Source: Asterias rubens
Taxonomy: Eukaryota; Echinodermata; Asteroidea; Forcipulatida; Asteriidae
DNA: 64,000 bases
Reading direction: 5' to 3'
Assembly: GCF_902459465.1 (NCBI RefSeq)
Contig: NC_047078.1
Location: 2,341,691 to 2,405,690 of the forward strand
Of this stretch, positions 52,201 to 63,604 are shown in pieces (position 1 is the stretch's first letter; each line of letters starts with the position of its first letter). The position numbers were made by a program, and so were the translations under genes. Under the pieces are notes generated by a model. That model was given only the letters and a program-made list of their open reading frames with translations, made no database searches and was not told the origin of the DNA.

Positions 52201-55085
52201 CGAGTCCTAAGGAATGACACTAACCATTATTGCTTCAGTCTTTGGAACAGACTTCAATTTGGTTGAGTAAATGACACTCATAAAGCCTGTAAGCACATAA
52301 GCTTGCTAAGCACAGAAAAGCCTTGTTTGTAATAGCAGAGACATATTACCAGCAAAAACTCCCTCAGGTTTACAGTGTTGCGACTGGTGCCTCACTCATA
52401 TTTGGCTTAGGAAAACATACTTTCCGCGCTTAATGGCTTTATGAAATTGTGCCCAGGCCTGTAGTCTATCACGAACTGTACGTTTGGCTTACCTGAAACC
52501 AGAGACTGCTTACTGCTCTGCTTAGCACAAAGAGAGGAAGAACCCAGAGTGCGCTGAATGTGTAGGACATCATTGGACCCATCCAAGCCCAGACTGTGGT
52601 GTTCGATAAAGACTGACCTGAAATACCTAAACAAATAAAAATAAAATAAAAAATGAACCAAAATGAAATTAAGTACTGCCCTTGTTGTTCCTCAAAATGG
52701 TAACTCCAGTTTTCTTCAAGGGAAGTGTAGGGGATGATAAGTGTGGATACAATTCTTTTGATTTAAAAAGTACAAAGCAAGTGCTAATATTAGGATGAGT
52801 GATGTGGAAGATGATGAACAGATGTTACTGTTTCAGATGTGGGAGGAAAACAAAAATGGGGGAATCCCATGTCAATCATAAAGGGACAGAATATCTACCC
52901 AACATACAAGACTTCGGACTGAGGAGGGATTCGACTCCAGATTCGACTAGACACCATGTTGGATTCCCCTCCCCCAAATTCAAGCTCTATGGTAACAGCA
53001 GTTTAAGACACTGACACTATTGGTAATTGTCAAAGAGTAGCCTTCACGGTTGCTGTATCTCAACATATACATAAAATAACAAACCTGTGAAAATTTGAGC
53101 TCAATCGATTGTCGAAGTTGCGAGATAATAATGAAAGAAAAACACCCCTGCAGGGCTTGAATTTCACGCTGGACTGCAGGCCCGAGGCCAGTGATTTTAG
53201 CTTCGGTCCAGTAAACTTTATGCCGGCGGTCTTTTTTTTTTTTTTATGTATACTAATATAGTTACTTTTACAAATAATTATATGAAATATATTGTCTTTC
53301 ATTAAAAAATGTATTTCAATCTCATTTAAAAAAAAAGGTTTTTGTTTCACTTGTCGTCAAATCAGTGTTCTGAGCACGCCTGCGGCGGAACGTCAATCCG
53401 TCCTTTTTTTCACGTGCATCAGGCTGCATACAAGTTTTCCATTCAGTTTACTCATGCCCACACCTTGTACATCTAGTCTCAAACCATTTATGTTCATGCA
53501 CCCGGGGAGTGAGCGAGCGGGGACGAGGGAGTGATGTGTTGGTACCCGGCGCGGCGGCACACCTTAGTACAGCAATGTTTGTTTACCACTGACCATGTGT
53601 AAAGTCTGATACCTTACAAAGGAGTGTTGAATTTGCATTAAGAAGGTCTGGTTGCAATACCACACATCCCTGTGTTGCATGGATTAAAAGTAAGGTCTTG
53701 TTGCCAAACGTCTTGCTAAGTATGGCTACCAACAGTGATGAGCTTTTTATGACGATCTTTTTATGAATGCTGCACGTTGCAGTGTTTTGTTGGTGATTTG
53801 CCTGTCAAATCGGAATTTGTTTTTTTGAGGCGCAAGAATGACGTGAAGTAGGTATATGGAACTTTATTGATTGGGTTTCACAGCAAAAAAAAAGCCTCCC
53901 AAGGGATGAAAAATGGATGAAAAAGGCCTGCTGTTCTATCGTGTTAACTTTTTTTTTCCTAATAAAATTTTTGTCTTGTAAAAAATCTTCCGGTCCAGTA
54001 AAAATTCTGAGCAACAAGCCCTGCGGTCTTGTGGATTTTTTCCCCTGCCCTGTCACACGAAGTTGTGTGCTTTCCGATGCTTGATTTGGAGACCTCAAAC
54101 ATGTCAAATTCTAAACCTGAGGTCTCGAAAATCAAATTCGTGGCAAAATTACTTTTTTTCTTGAAAACTACATTACTTCAGAGGGGGTCGTTTCTCACAA
54201 TGTTTTATACTATCAACCTCTCCCCATTACTCATTACCAAGAAAGGCTTTGTGCTAATAATTATTTGGAGTAGTTCCCAATAGTGTCCACTGCCTTTTAG
54301 TACTCACCAAGTATACTCTGAGTAGTGAATTGTAACGTCGGTAGGACCAGACTGTTGAAGGCCACAATGCTGAGCCAAAACACTCCGCCGTTCAACAAAC
54401 AACATTGTAGGATGCGTTGCATTACTTTCTGCTCACTAGAAGTTAAAACAAAAAATATATAAAAATAATTGGGAATATTCGTGAAGTACAAGTTTACCAA
54501 ACAGTTTGCCATATTTCTTTCCAATAATGATAAATCCTTTTTTTTTGTGCATAAAAACGAGCAGGCCTGATACTTCACGGAGGCAACGGAGGCGATTGCC
54601 TCCGTTGCCCCATGTCATTGCCTTGGTGCCCTTGAAATGCTCCAGTAGAAATTTACAATTTCCTCATAGGGTGCCCTTTGCCAAAGAGAAAATGCCTTGG
54701 TGCCCTTGTCCTTTCAAAAACGAAGCATACAGCCCTGAACGAGGATAATTGCACAGCTTTGGGCAAATGTTGCAGAGTGTCTTGATCAAGGACACAAGTC
54801 AAAAGTGTAATTTAACAGGATCCAAAACCACACTTTGTTAACTTAACGATATATTAGAAAGGAAGTGTCCCCGTTTGAATCGACTTTTGCAGACCTTTCT
54901 TTTTTCTCTCGCACAGGAATCGGTCTCCTTTGAGTCTCTCTTCTCTTCTCTTCTTGCCGTCGTTTCTTCTCCTCAGCCAAGGCGTTAATCTCGGCATCGA
55001 CGCGAAAGATGAAGAGCGCCCCCAAAACCGCATCACGCATTCCGTGACAAAGGTCCGAAATGATGAGTTTCATGGAGTCTGTCAT
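49203..55085 (-). CDS. EI24: EI24 autophagy-associated ER membrane protein (last exon unresolved)
   Basis: Minus-strand exons: 54895-55085 (ATG at 55085), 54308-54435, 52493-52626, 51709-51825, 50803-50914, 49207-49393. Phases agree throughout, giving about 289 residues. Family hallmarks in order: N-terminal [20 protein letters not shown] with a Lys/Arg/Glu-rich stretch; [63 protein letters not shown] then [72 protein letters not shown]. Human EI24 (PIG8) is an ER multipass protein needed for autophagy and induced by p53. An acceptor site just before the ATG implies a separate 5' UTR exon. The last exon ends at a GTGAGT donor; reading through gives a stop at 49203-49205. The roughly 50 C-terminal residues of the human protein were not found. 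Confidence 0.9.
49421..49808. mobile_element. MITE-like element in an EI24 intron
   Basis: Ends TTAAAGGAACATTACAGAAT and complement ACCAGTTCTGTAACG...CTTTAA; the outer TTAAAGG is shared with family A, the body is not. Confidence 0.7.
49893..50075 (+). mobile_element. LINE 3' tail with a 70-bp tandem duplication
   Basis: TTTCAGCGCTTTGAGACGCC then GTGTATAAAGC and an ATT tail is typical of CR1/L2-like 3' ends; the first 70 bp occur twice in tandem. Confidence 0.6.
50232..50460 (+). mobile_element. tRNA-derived SINE-like repeat
   Basis: Head with TGGCAGAGCTGTCAAGGGCG (A box) and GGGTTTGAATCC (B box), then a non-tRNA body. Confidence 0.5.
50463..50720. repeat. Second copy of the 15160-15570 repeat (3' part)
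   Basis: Matches from TTTGTGTGATTTTTAAATGT to the A-rich tail. Confidence 0.6.
50985..51580. repeat. Degenerate repeat built on GGGCACCAAGGCAATGACCA
   Basis: Many irregular copies of a 20-25 bp phrase; a LINE-type ATT tail sits inside near 51155-51194. Related blocks lie at 54568-54745 and 58565-58712. Confidence 0.6.
51917..52152 (+). mobile_element. tRNA-derived SINE-like repeat
   Basis: Head GGGTAGCTCAGTTGGTAGAG, B box GTTCAAATCC, body, then a GCACTCTATAAGACCTCGTT end with TTATTAT tail. Confidence 0.6.
52153..52289 (+). mobile_element. tRNA-Leu-like SINE head
   Basis: TCTCGTGGCTGAGCGGTCAA and GGGTTCGAGTCC directly after the previous SINE; no intact cloverleaf. Confidence 0.45.
52290..52458. 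mobile_element. Family C element, partial copy
   Basis: GCTTGCTAAGCACA at the left and TTTATGAAATTGTGCCCA at the right correspond to family C. Confidence 0.5.
53003..54300 (+). mobile_element. Family A element, copy 11, split by an insertion
   Basis: The 5' part is 53003-53143 and the 3' part 54050-54300. Together they make one full family A copy. The right end abuts EI24 exon 54308-54435. Confidence 0.8.
53151..54022. mobile_element. Nested hAT-like non-autonomous element
   Basis: Starts CAGGGCTTGAATTTC and ends CAAGCCCTG, short inverted ends of the CAGGG type used by hAT elements. CCCCTG occurs outside both junctions, but about 24 bp of extra sequence on the right makes the exact border uncertain. 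Older insertion target: family A copy 11. Confidence 0.6.
54568..54745. repeat. Block of the GGCACCAAGGC-type repeat (reverse)
   Basis: TGATACTTCACGGAGGCAAC then TGCCTTGGTGCCC phrases, as in 50985-51580. Confidence 0.55.
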
Positions 55086-55328
55086 TGTACAAGCTGCAAG
55101 AAAAAAGAAGAAACATATCATGCTATTGTCTCGTTCGTCAAAGTGATTGTACCTCACTCAGACCATTTGTTCCAAATATCAATAAGGCAAAGTAGGGCCC
55201 TATATGATACCCTTGTTTTTTTAAACCGTTCAATTTGTTTTACTCCTGTATAAATGAATAATGTAGATTATATAAAATGCAACTTTTACCTGTGAAAAAA
55301 ACAAGTTAAAAAGTTGATAGCGTTTTTA

Positions 55329-55688
55329 AGGTACGGAAAAGTTTCCGTATGGCGCCACCACTTTTTCATTAGATATAAAATAATATAGTATCTAATTTAC
55401 CTCAATGAGATATCCCTTTTTGTAAAAATGAGTGAAAAAGTGGTGGCGCCATAGGGAAAGTTATCCTAAGGTACCACTGAACAACTGGAATGGTTCATTC
55501 TGAATTTCCTTGCAGGAAGAGTAATCCGTAAAATACATGGGATAACTTTCCATATGGCACCACCACTTTTTCACTGATTTTTACAAAAAGGGGTAGGGGG
55601 GGGGGCCTATCTCATTGAGGTAAATAAGTTACTATGTTATTTCATATAGAATGGTGGTGCACCATATGGAAACTTTTCCAATACATGG
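55329..55688. mobile_element. Two facing copies of a 145-bp inverted-repeat element
   Basis: 55329-55475 and 55539-55688 are inverted copies of each other. Each carries GGCGCCACCACTTTTTCA-like ends in both directions. In the EI24/ZDHHC23 interval. Confidence 0.75.
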
Positions 55689-56789
55689 TATTTATTTATA
55701 AATTAGAATTATACAATCTGGTTGAGAAACGTTTCGAACATGCTAAATATTTCTCAGAATGACACTTCTCAGCTGAAAGGCTTGGGCGTGCATGGCGGGC
55801 GGGCCCCGACCGACTCGTGCTGGTCGAAGTGACCGTGGTAGCTGAACACTTTCAAAACAGATTTTTCAGCAAAATAGGTTCCGATTTTGGTACAAATGGA
55901 AATAGAAGCTTATAATAAAAACGATTATATTTTCTGAGTAGTTTTTACAAACTTTTCTTGCGGAAAATTAGGTTGAAAATCTTGTCGTTTTTCTTGAGAC
56001 AGAAATCCTGAATAAAAATAGCAGTAATTCGTTTTTGCCAGAAATCTTGCAAACAAAATTAAGATAATAATATACAAATTTGACATCGTAGGAAAGGTAA
56101 TTTCATATGCTACAAATTGCATGCACAAAGTTTTTCCAAAAAATAATGTCTACTCACAGAAATTCAAGATTGAAAACAGTACACACTGCAAATTGCGTTA
56201 TATTTTTTTTTAGTGTGAAAAAATACGGTACACAGCATTGTGACCTTTGTCACCAATGCGGTATCCGGTTCGGCGCTTGCAATAAACAATGTGGTATTGA
56301 AATGAAAGGGTTAATAACAATTTGGTTTAGTTAGTTGGCGTTTGGTTTGAACTTGAATTGGTGGCGAAAGGATGTTTAAAAAGCCTCAAAATATTGCCAA
56401 ATACTTACCTTGCCTTGTCACTAAAACATTGCATCAAGTACTTTTGAGGTTAGACAATGGTTTTAACAAGTTTGATCATCATACATGGCAAGGAACTTGA
56501 TGATGGATCAATGTTGTGATGTGATGATGCCGAGACTTGCATTAAACTTTTGTCAATCTTTCGTATTACTTTACACAGTGGTACTTCCCAGACTCCTTTA
56601 TAACAATTATTACACAATTATTACTCTGACAGGACGGGTACCTCTCTAGTAAAGTCGACACGACTTCTCGTCAACAGAGGGCGTTCTACTTGGTGACGAA
56701 CTCTCCATTTGTTTTGTGCTACCAAGTTTTCGGTCGATAATCACTCATTTTAACCACTTTATCGAATTAAAAACAAAGTTTTTGTAATC
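55689..56789. other. Divergent intergenic region between EI24 and ZDHHC23-like genes
   Basis: The two start codons are 1705 bp apart on opposite strands. The last 170 bp are richer in G+C and free of repeats, so a shared promoter there is plausible; no specific motif identified. Confidence 0.4.
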
Positions 56790-59700
56790 ATGGGAAGAGG
56801 TCAAGACGAGGACGAGGAAGGTCAACCTCTGTGTTGCTGTGAATACATGAATGAAAGTGGAGATAAAAGTCATTTATTGGCGCTGTGTTGTGACTGCCAG
56901 GAAGTGGACGAAGCTTGTGACAGGTAGGTTGGGTTGTCAAATTGTATGCCATTCCATTGCCATTGCACTGCCCTGAGCCCAATTTCATAGAGAAGTTCTT
57001 AATTAAACCTTAGGCTTAGGAGACCCCCCTTTCTGATTGCTAATATAATGTTCATTTCTTTGATCACAGTTTGTCAGTAAAAATGTCAACACAATAAGGT
57101 TTATCGACGTGATTCAGAACCGCAATGTGCTATTGCGGTTGGTGGGTAGGTAGAGGGGGCATTCGACGCCTGCGGTGTATGTTGTCATGCATGACACGCA
57201 CACGCATCGCCTATAACTTTGTGTGGGTTCAACAGCGCCCTCTCTTGATATTTTGCTATTCGTGATAAACCTTTTATTGAAACTGAAACTTTGTTGGTTT
57301 AGATTTCCTTTCTGTAGGTTATGGTATAGACCTTATGCACATGACGTCATTTCAGTACGGCGCCCTCGCCTTGAGGTCAAAAGGAGGTTGTTCATTGGCC
57401 AATCTATGTGCGTTTCGATTATTTCGTCACCGTTTGACCTCAAAGATGGTGGCTGGATGACGTCAATGCATAAGGTCTATTGAAGTTACTAATGTAATAT
57501 AATACTTCTTTAAACATACTTCATTGGAAAGACTAAATATATATCTGGACATGACCTTTACTTTGAATTCTTTATGTGAATGGAAGTAGGTCAAACTAAA
57601 GAGGTAGAATTTCTTCACGGTTAAGCTATTTGCCGCCAAGGTATCTAGAGTTAAAGCTGAAAAAAAGTACAGCAAACTTTTTTACAATACCTTGAACTGA
57701 ATTTGTCTGAAAAGAAGCTGCCTCATTTAACAATCTGTCAACTGCCTTTTCTTTTTACAGGCTGCTCAAGAGGCAAACAGTCGATAAAGAAAAATTCTCC
57801 AAAGCCTTCTCAGTCGTCAAGGATCGAGTTCGCATCCCGACATTCTTCGGTGCCGGTGCCAAACGTCTTGACCAACTGCTGGACACCACAGCAATCCCAC
57901 CCATTGTGATCGTCCCGGCGTGGATTTACCTCGCATCGATACACATCATCGCTGCAACTATTTTGTTCTCATTTGTTCCCCCTTTAATTCTTCTTTACCA
58001 CCAGCTGTTTTTGCGACATCGACGACGGACTCAGTTCTTCATGAGTTGGGGTCTGACGTCCGTGTTTTCAATCTATGGATTCTTTTATTTCTACGTGAGC
58101 TCAGACCTCAGCGTTACTGAGTTCACAGTTACAACTGTTTTATTTGTGTTCACTCTAATGGCTTTTTTCAAATCGAAGCACGGACCGGGTGTCGTTAAAG
58201 TAGAGCAAGCGTCCCCGAATCAAAACTTTTTCAAAGTCCTACCCGAATCGACGATCGTAACTGAAAGTGACGCAAACCTGCAACGTAGAAATCACTCCGG
58301 CAGCGATTGCAGTACCTCAGACAACGGATGTGCCTCGGAGAAATCACATGAGACGAGTGCTCTTATTGGTAGAGAGCAGCATTCTGGTAGCGAAGCCACC
58401 AATCAGGAATCAGAAGACTGGTGTGATGTTTGTAAACTACTCAAACCAGAGAGAGCTGGTCACTGCAGGACATGTGGTCACTGCGTAAACAGATTAGACC
58501 ATCACTGTGTTTGGTGAGTGCAATGCAGAATACAGACGATATAAAATATTTTTAGTTGCACTCCAGGCCTTGGATTTCATGAGGTCATGGCCTACACTGC
58601 CCTTGGCTTGGCCTTGGTGCCCCTTCAAAAGCTTCCCATAAATTGTCCAATGGAAGTGCCCTTTTCAAAAAGAAATGGGTTCGCCCTCTAATAGATGAAG
58701 TTCCAAGCCCGACACGCTCCACAAACTTGCAAAGAAGGGATCGTATCGCAAAATTTGATACATTTTCTGCCAGAAAACAGTCTTTGTTTATTAGAAGATG
58801 TCCCTTGTAAAGTGAAATCAAGAAACTCCAACAAAGAGAATATAAGCACCAAGCTGGCAACAGCCATCTCTCTCATACAGACACTGGTTATCGTCTATGA
58901 TAGTGAATTGCACAAATCAAGAAATTGTGATACGGTAACTAGACGACAATACTGGTTCTAATCATGTGAAACCAGTGGTTAGCTTTGGAGGTCTCGAACC
59001 CACAGCCTTGCGATTGCAAGTCCTGCAGTCTAACTACCATGACCACCTGACCACACAGGCACCCATTTGTCGGGTTTTTAATTCTTGTGATTTAATTTGA
59101 AATATCTTGTCTTCTTTATTCTTGGTTTTCAGGATTGATAGTTGCATCGGAGTTGGTAACCATCGTTCGTTTCTACTGGCAGCTATTCTGTTTGTATTTG
59201 GTGGTGTTGTAGGAGGATACCAGTCACTGAGCACAATTTGTTCTCTTCGGCTTGATGAGTTGCTTGAATGCTGTGCTGTTTCATTCACAAATAGAAGGTA
59301 CTAAATTCAATCTTAATTTTGGTTTTACCCTGACACCGGCATCAAAAAATCACAGGCATATTACTTGGGCGGGATTCAAACCCACGACCTTTGCAATTCC
59401 AGAGCAGTGTCTTACCAACTTGACTACCGAGGTTGCCCGGTAGCTAGAGGCAGTTTGAATCCAATGTTTCAAGTCCTAAATTCAATCTGTTTTGACCCTC
59501 AAACAGTCTGACCACTCCACATCAACCACTGTGTTTTTTGAACGATAGATAAAGTTGGTCAACATACAATACAATTTGCTGACTCGGCTACTACCCAGTA
59601 CACAGTCAACCCACTTTCTGTCTGACCACTCAATATCATCCACTGTGGATAAACTACATCTAGGTGGTCTGGTTTTGAACTATCATCAGTTATTATTGCC

Positions 59701-60076
59701 ATTAATTTTGAGAGTGACTACCAAATGTTTATACCTTCCCTTTAAATGTTGCTTATTAAGAAAAACGTATCTGGCTGAAATTTCTTAACATGCCTCATTC
59801 TTCATAATTTTCTTATTTCTCCTCAGGACCGCAGTCATCTTGGTCTCCATCATCTACACTGCGCTTGCCACAATATGCGTCCTGGCCCTCCTTGTACAAC
59901 AGTTTCATCTGATCACGCATAATTGGACGTACCGGGAACGCAAACTGTCCACGCGGTCGCACAGGCATCGAGAGAAACTGTTCGAGTTAGACAGAGGCCT
60001 TTTGACAAACTGGGTTGATTTTCTCTTAATGAGGCAAGGGGAGGATAAACCTTCGATAGGTTTGACTAATGTGTGA
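56790..60076 (+). CDS. ZDHHC23: Palmitoyltransferase, ZDHHC23-like
   Basis: Four exons, 56790-56923, 57761-58513, 59133-59297, 59827-60076, all joined in phase 2, giving 433 residues (human ZDHHC23 is 409). The N-terminus keeps the family's [20 protein letters not shown] and [13 protein letters not shown]. Hydrophobic segments begin near residue 92 and continue to about 170. The Cys-rich domain runs about 263-313, with [18 protein letters not shown] and then [12 protein letters not shown] is at 291-294 and Cys294 is the expected acyl-accepting residue. Two more hydrophobic segments follow, and HNWTYRE near 382 stands where other members have their conserved post-TM motif. It transfers palmitate from acyl-CoA to protein cysteines at internal membranes. 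Introns carry a MITE, a repeat block and two SINE-like repeats. Confidence 0.93.
57324..57482. mobile_element. MITE-like element in ZDHHC23-like intron 1
   Basis: TATAGACCTTATGCACATGA against TGCATAAGGTCTATT; inner TGACGTCA at both sides. Similar TGACGTCA-GGCGCCCT phrases occur near 4760, 12560 and 18460. Confidence 0.7.
58565..58712. repeat. Block of the GGCACCAAGGC-type repeat (reverse)
   Basis: CTTGGCCTTGGTGCCCCTTC and a CCAATGGAAGTGCCC phrase; in ZDHHC23-like intron 2. Confidence 0.5.
58968..59075 (-). mobile_element. tRNA-like SINE head
   Basis: Minus strand GGTCATGGTAGTTAGACTGC and GGGTTCGAGACC; in ZDHHC23-like intron 2. Confidence 0.5.
59320..59445 (-). mobile_element. tRNA-derived SINE-like repeat (copy 3 of 3)
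   Basis: Same head as 2885-3055, tail shortened; in ZDHHC23-like intron 3. Confidence 0.65.
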
Positions 60077-60171
60077 TGGATGTACAAAGTTAACCCTCCT
60101 ACATGTCTGACCATTCATGTTGGCGTTTAAGTGGTATCTAGCCCCGGCTTTTTGATATTGAATCTTAAAGA

Positions 60172-60559
60172 GTAAAGACACTGGACACTATTGGTAATTG
60201 TCAAAGACTAGCCTTCTCACTTGGTGTATCTCAACATATGCATAAAATAACAAACCTGTGAAAATTTGAGCTCAATCGGTCTTCGAAATTGCGAGATAAT
60301 AATGAAAGAAAAAAACACCCTTGTCACACGAAGTTGTGTGCTTTCAGATGCTTGATTTCGAGACCTCAAATTCTAAATCTGAGGTCTCGAAATCAAATTT
60401 GTGGAAAATTACTTCTTTCTCGAAAACTACATCACTTCCGAGGGAGCCGTTTCTCACAATGTTTTATACTATCAACCTCTCCCCATTACTCATAATCAAA
60501 AAAGGTTTTATGATAATAATTATTTTGAGTAATAACCAATAGTGTCCACTGCCTTTAAG
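60172..60559 (+). mobile_element. Family A element, copy 12
   Basis: Intact ends; begins 96 bp after the ZDHHC23-like stop codon, so it probably lies in the 3' UTR or just past it. Confidence 0.85.
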
Positions 60560-62099
60560 ACAGTTCAGGTTGATAATAATTAAATTTTCCAAAAAACAGC
60601 AGTCGGTTTTGCGAGACATGCTTTTTCCTTTAGTTTCAACTGAGTCTTTCATTCATGAAGAAGCAATGTGTTAAATTTTGTTTCTTTTTTACCAGTTAAA
60701 TAGTTTTGAACAAAGAATAATCAACTAGAGCGGGACCTAAATCCAGCTATCCTGCCCTATGTTGGCGGACTCCCTATTAGTGAATATGTTTGTTCAGGGG
60801 TGCCAGTCAGAAGCCATGTTACTGTTAGCTGTCGTGTAGGGATCACACCAAAGTTTACGATACAACCTGGCAGATATTTTAACATTTTGGTTTGAAAAAA
60901 AAAAAAATAAATAAATAAACTTAGTATTTATAAAACAACACCTAAAAACAAGCTTTCTAGACACTTGTTCTCAGAGTAAAAACAAAGTATTTATTCAGTT
61001 TCACACCAACTTTGAAAATACAGGAAAAGTATCATCTTCAAATCAACTATTAACCCAAACCACTTGGAAGATCCAAATAAATTCAAAATTAAACTATATT
61101 CATTTGATAAAAAAAAGAATATGCTTATAAAGGCACGTGAACATTCATTGGTTAATTTAAGAAACAGTTGGACGGATGTTAATTTAGTATACAATAGATG
61201 GTGGATGGAATTTCTTTGAGGCAACATTTTTAATTTATACAAATAGTAGTAAGGCACGTACTTGTACAATAGATCTTTGCTTAATTTCATGGCTTCGCTT
61301 ACTGTAAGCAAAGATTCGGCGCTCAAGGAAGCAGGGAGTTCTGCACTTGCGTGCGCACTTCATGTTGCTCAGCGCTTGCACAGTAAGCATAGATTGGTGA
61401 TCGTATGCGCAGAATTCAGGGGAGAGCTGAGCCATGAAATTGAATAATGGAAGGAATTTTTTTCACAGAGCAAAATTTACAAGTTAGAAAAGTCAAGAAG
61501 TACAAGTATTGTAAACGGGTTCACAAAGTCTTCTTTAAAAGTTTTCAAATGAAGCTTTAATACTTAGTTTACAATTTTGGACGGAGCTTTCATGTACTTA
61601 AAATATTTTAAGAATCTGAAATACCACGAAGTACAGGGAACAAAGGAACAAATAATATGTATAATATTTAACATCTATTATAGTATTTCTATTGTAAAAC
61701 TCTACTTATTTTATGACAATACTCACGTTATTTGAAGGTTTAAAAGTTGAGGACGGAAATATTTTTTTGCATTTGCAGTTTTGTTTTATCACATGTTACT
61801 TTTAAGATATCTATGTTCTGTAAAAAATAACAGAAATTTTTGATGCGCCCAATTTTACTTGAAAGTAAAATTTAAACATTGCTGGTTTTTACAAAGCACT
61901 ATGCATCTTCAAATGATTAAATATTGAGGACGGAATTACGTTAACAATTTTGTTTCAAGAAAATAATTTTTTTAGTTTAGATCTGTGTTCCATAAAAATA
62001 AAGAAACTTTACTCTGTCCAATTGTACGTGAAAGTAAAAGTTGAACATTGCTCTATTTCAACTAATCTTTCTTGCGTTTGTGAAACACAGCCATGGATT
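60560..62099. other. AT-rich intergenic between convergent genes
   Basis: No gene seen. Similar phrases near 61738 and 61922 (TTGAGGACGGAA) and near 61857 and 62029 (GAAAGTAAAATTTAAACATT, GAAAGTAAAAGTTGAACATT) suggest an old duplication of about 180 bp. Confidence 0.45.
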
Positions 62100-62149
62100 T
62101 GGATTTATGACCCAGGCCTCTTATCCTGAAGACTGTAATCGGTGACTTG

Positions 62150-62600
62150 GTCGGAAGTGAAATGTTTCCAGCCAGTCTTGAATGAAGACTAGCTCTATGG
62201 TTCACCAGCATGACCAGACTGCAATCCAAAACTTGGGTTGGAAGTATATTTTTCCCATCCAGTCTGGAAGGAAGACTAGCTCTACCACCATTATTGATGG
62301 TCGAATGCATTTTGTGTGTTGAAGACTGCTGTATCGTTGGCTGGGATGGACGTGAAATGTTTCCATTCAGTCTGGAACGAAGACTAACTCTACCACCATT
62401 ACTGATGGTCAGGATGCATGTATTGTGTTGAAGTCTGTAATGAAGACTAGCTCTACTGCTAACCAGACTGCTATTAGTGGATGCTCCGGAAGTAATTTGT
62501 TTCCATTCAGGCTGGAACGAAGACTATCTTTACCACCATTACTGATGGTCAGGGTGCATGTTGTGTGTTGAAGACTGCTGAATTGGTGGCTGGGTAGGGG
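62150..62600. repeat. Degenerate 110-140 bp tandem repeat overlapping the last codons of the coiled-coil gene
   Basis: The phrase ACCACCATTACTGATGGTCA with GTGTGTTGAAGACTGCTG recurs at about 62285, 62395 and 62532, each followed or preceded by TTTCCATTCAGTCTGGAACG. The right-most copy contains the stop codon and last residues of the minus-strand gene. Confidence 0.7.
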
Positions 62601-63225
62601 GTAGAATGTGACCACCCTTCCTTGAGAGAAGGCTAATCTCCTCTTTCAGAGCTTCAATCTCCTGTGCTTGAAGCTAAACAGTAAAGAAAATAATAACTTT
62701 AATTAAATTAAATTAAATTTGATTCAATTAGGTTTTATATTAACATCCCCAAAATTACACGACAGAAGTTAAAAATTAAACAATTTAATCATCAAATAAT
62801 AATTATTTTTTTTTTTAAAAACCAGGTCGTTTTCTTTGCAGCAAAAGTATGTCATAAATGTACTACAGTCAACCCTCGTTATAGGCTAAATAGCACAGTT
62901 ATAAAAAGGTTATGCCAATAAAGAGGTTCTAGAGGTTTGCTTATAAAGAGTACATTCTGAACAGTACATTCTACGGCTTCGCATCCCATTCGAGGGCGCA
63001 GTGATAATAGATAAGTATCTCGCTTAAGGACACAAGTGTTCTGACCAGGGCTCGAACCCACACTCTGCTGATCAGAAACACCAGCACTTGAGTACTATGT
63101 TATTATTCGCACGGCCGAGGCACGCCACACGGTATTGATTTATATTTTTTACTAACCTGGACAAGCTGGATCAAGCGACCTCTCTCCTCCAAGTCCGCTT
63201 TCCGACTTCCCGTGAACTCGCCACC
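62539..63225 (-). CDS. C-terminal exons of a coiled-coil protein (partial)
   Basis: Two minus-strand exons, 63157-63225 and 62539-62673, joined in phase 0. They give 67 residues ending with TAA at 62539. The first exon reads GGEFTGSRKADLEERGRLIQ, the second LQAQEIEALKEEISLLSRKG followed by GGHILPPTQPP and a Gln/Ser/His tail. The Leu/Glu heptad pattern then a GGH-Pro-rich end is reminiscent of axonemal (cilia and flagella associated) coiled-coil proteins, but I cannot name the family. Acceptor sites have good pyrimidine tracts. No upstream exon was found before the window edge. Confidence 0.7.
63010..63110 (-). mobile_element. tRNA-like SINE head
   Basis: Minus strand GCTGGTGTTTCTGATCAGCA and GGGTTCGAGCCC; inside the intron of the coiled-coil gene. 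Confidence 0.5.
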
Positions 63226-63398
63226 CTGTCATAAAACAACAAAAGTTTAGCTTGTCAACTCAAACACCCTTTCGGTCTTGGTTTGTGGGATCCTGCTTTT
63301 GTTGTTCTATTATTTCCTTTTGTGTAGAAATTCGCTTTGGGGTACCATTATAACAAAGAAAACCTTGTTGGTTGCATTGTTGTTCTGTTGAAACCCCC

Positions 63399-63604
63399 CT
63401 ATTGACCCATTTCACCTGGCGTCATCATCAGAATAATCTTGGATGCGCCATTTTGGTGGTCAATGTCAACGTGTGTTATTCCATGGTTATTCAGTGAAGT
63501 GAGCATTGAAGGCGACGGGGCGTTTACACATAAACCTACTGACCACCAACATGGTGAGCGTGCCACCAGTCGCCGCGTGTGACGCGCGTGCAAGGGGTCA
63601 ATAA
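63399..63604. mobile_element. MITE-like element
   Basis: CTATTGACCCATTTCACCTG against GTGCAAGGGGTCAATAAG, with inner ACCAACATGGTGAG/CGCCATTTTGGTGGTC pairs. Confidence 0.6.
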
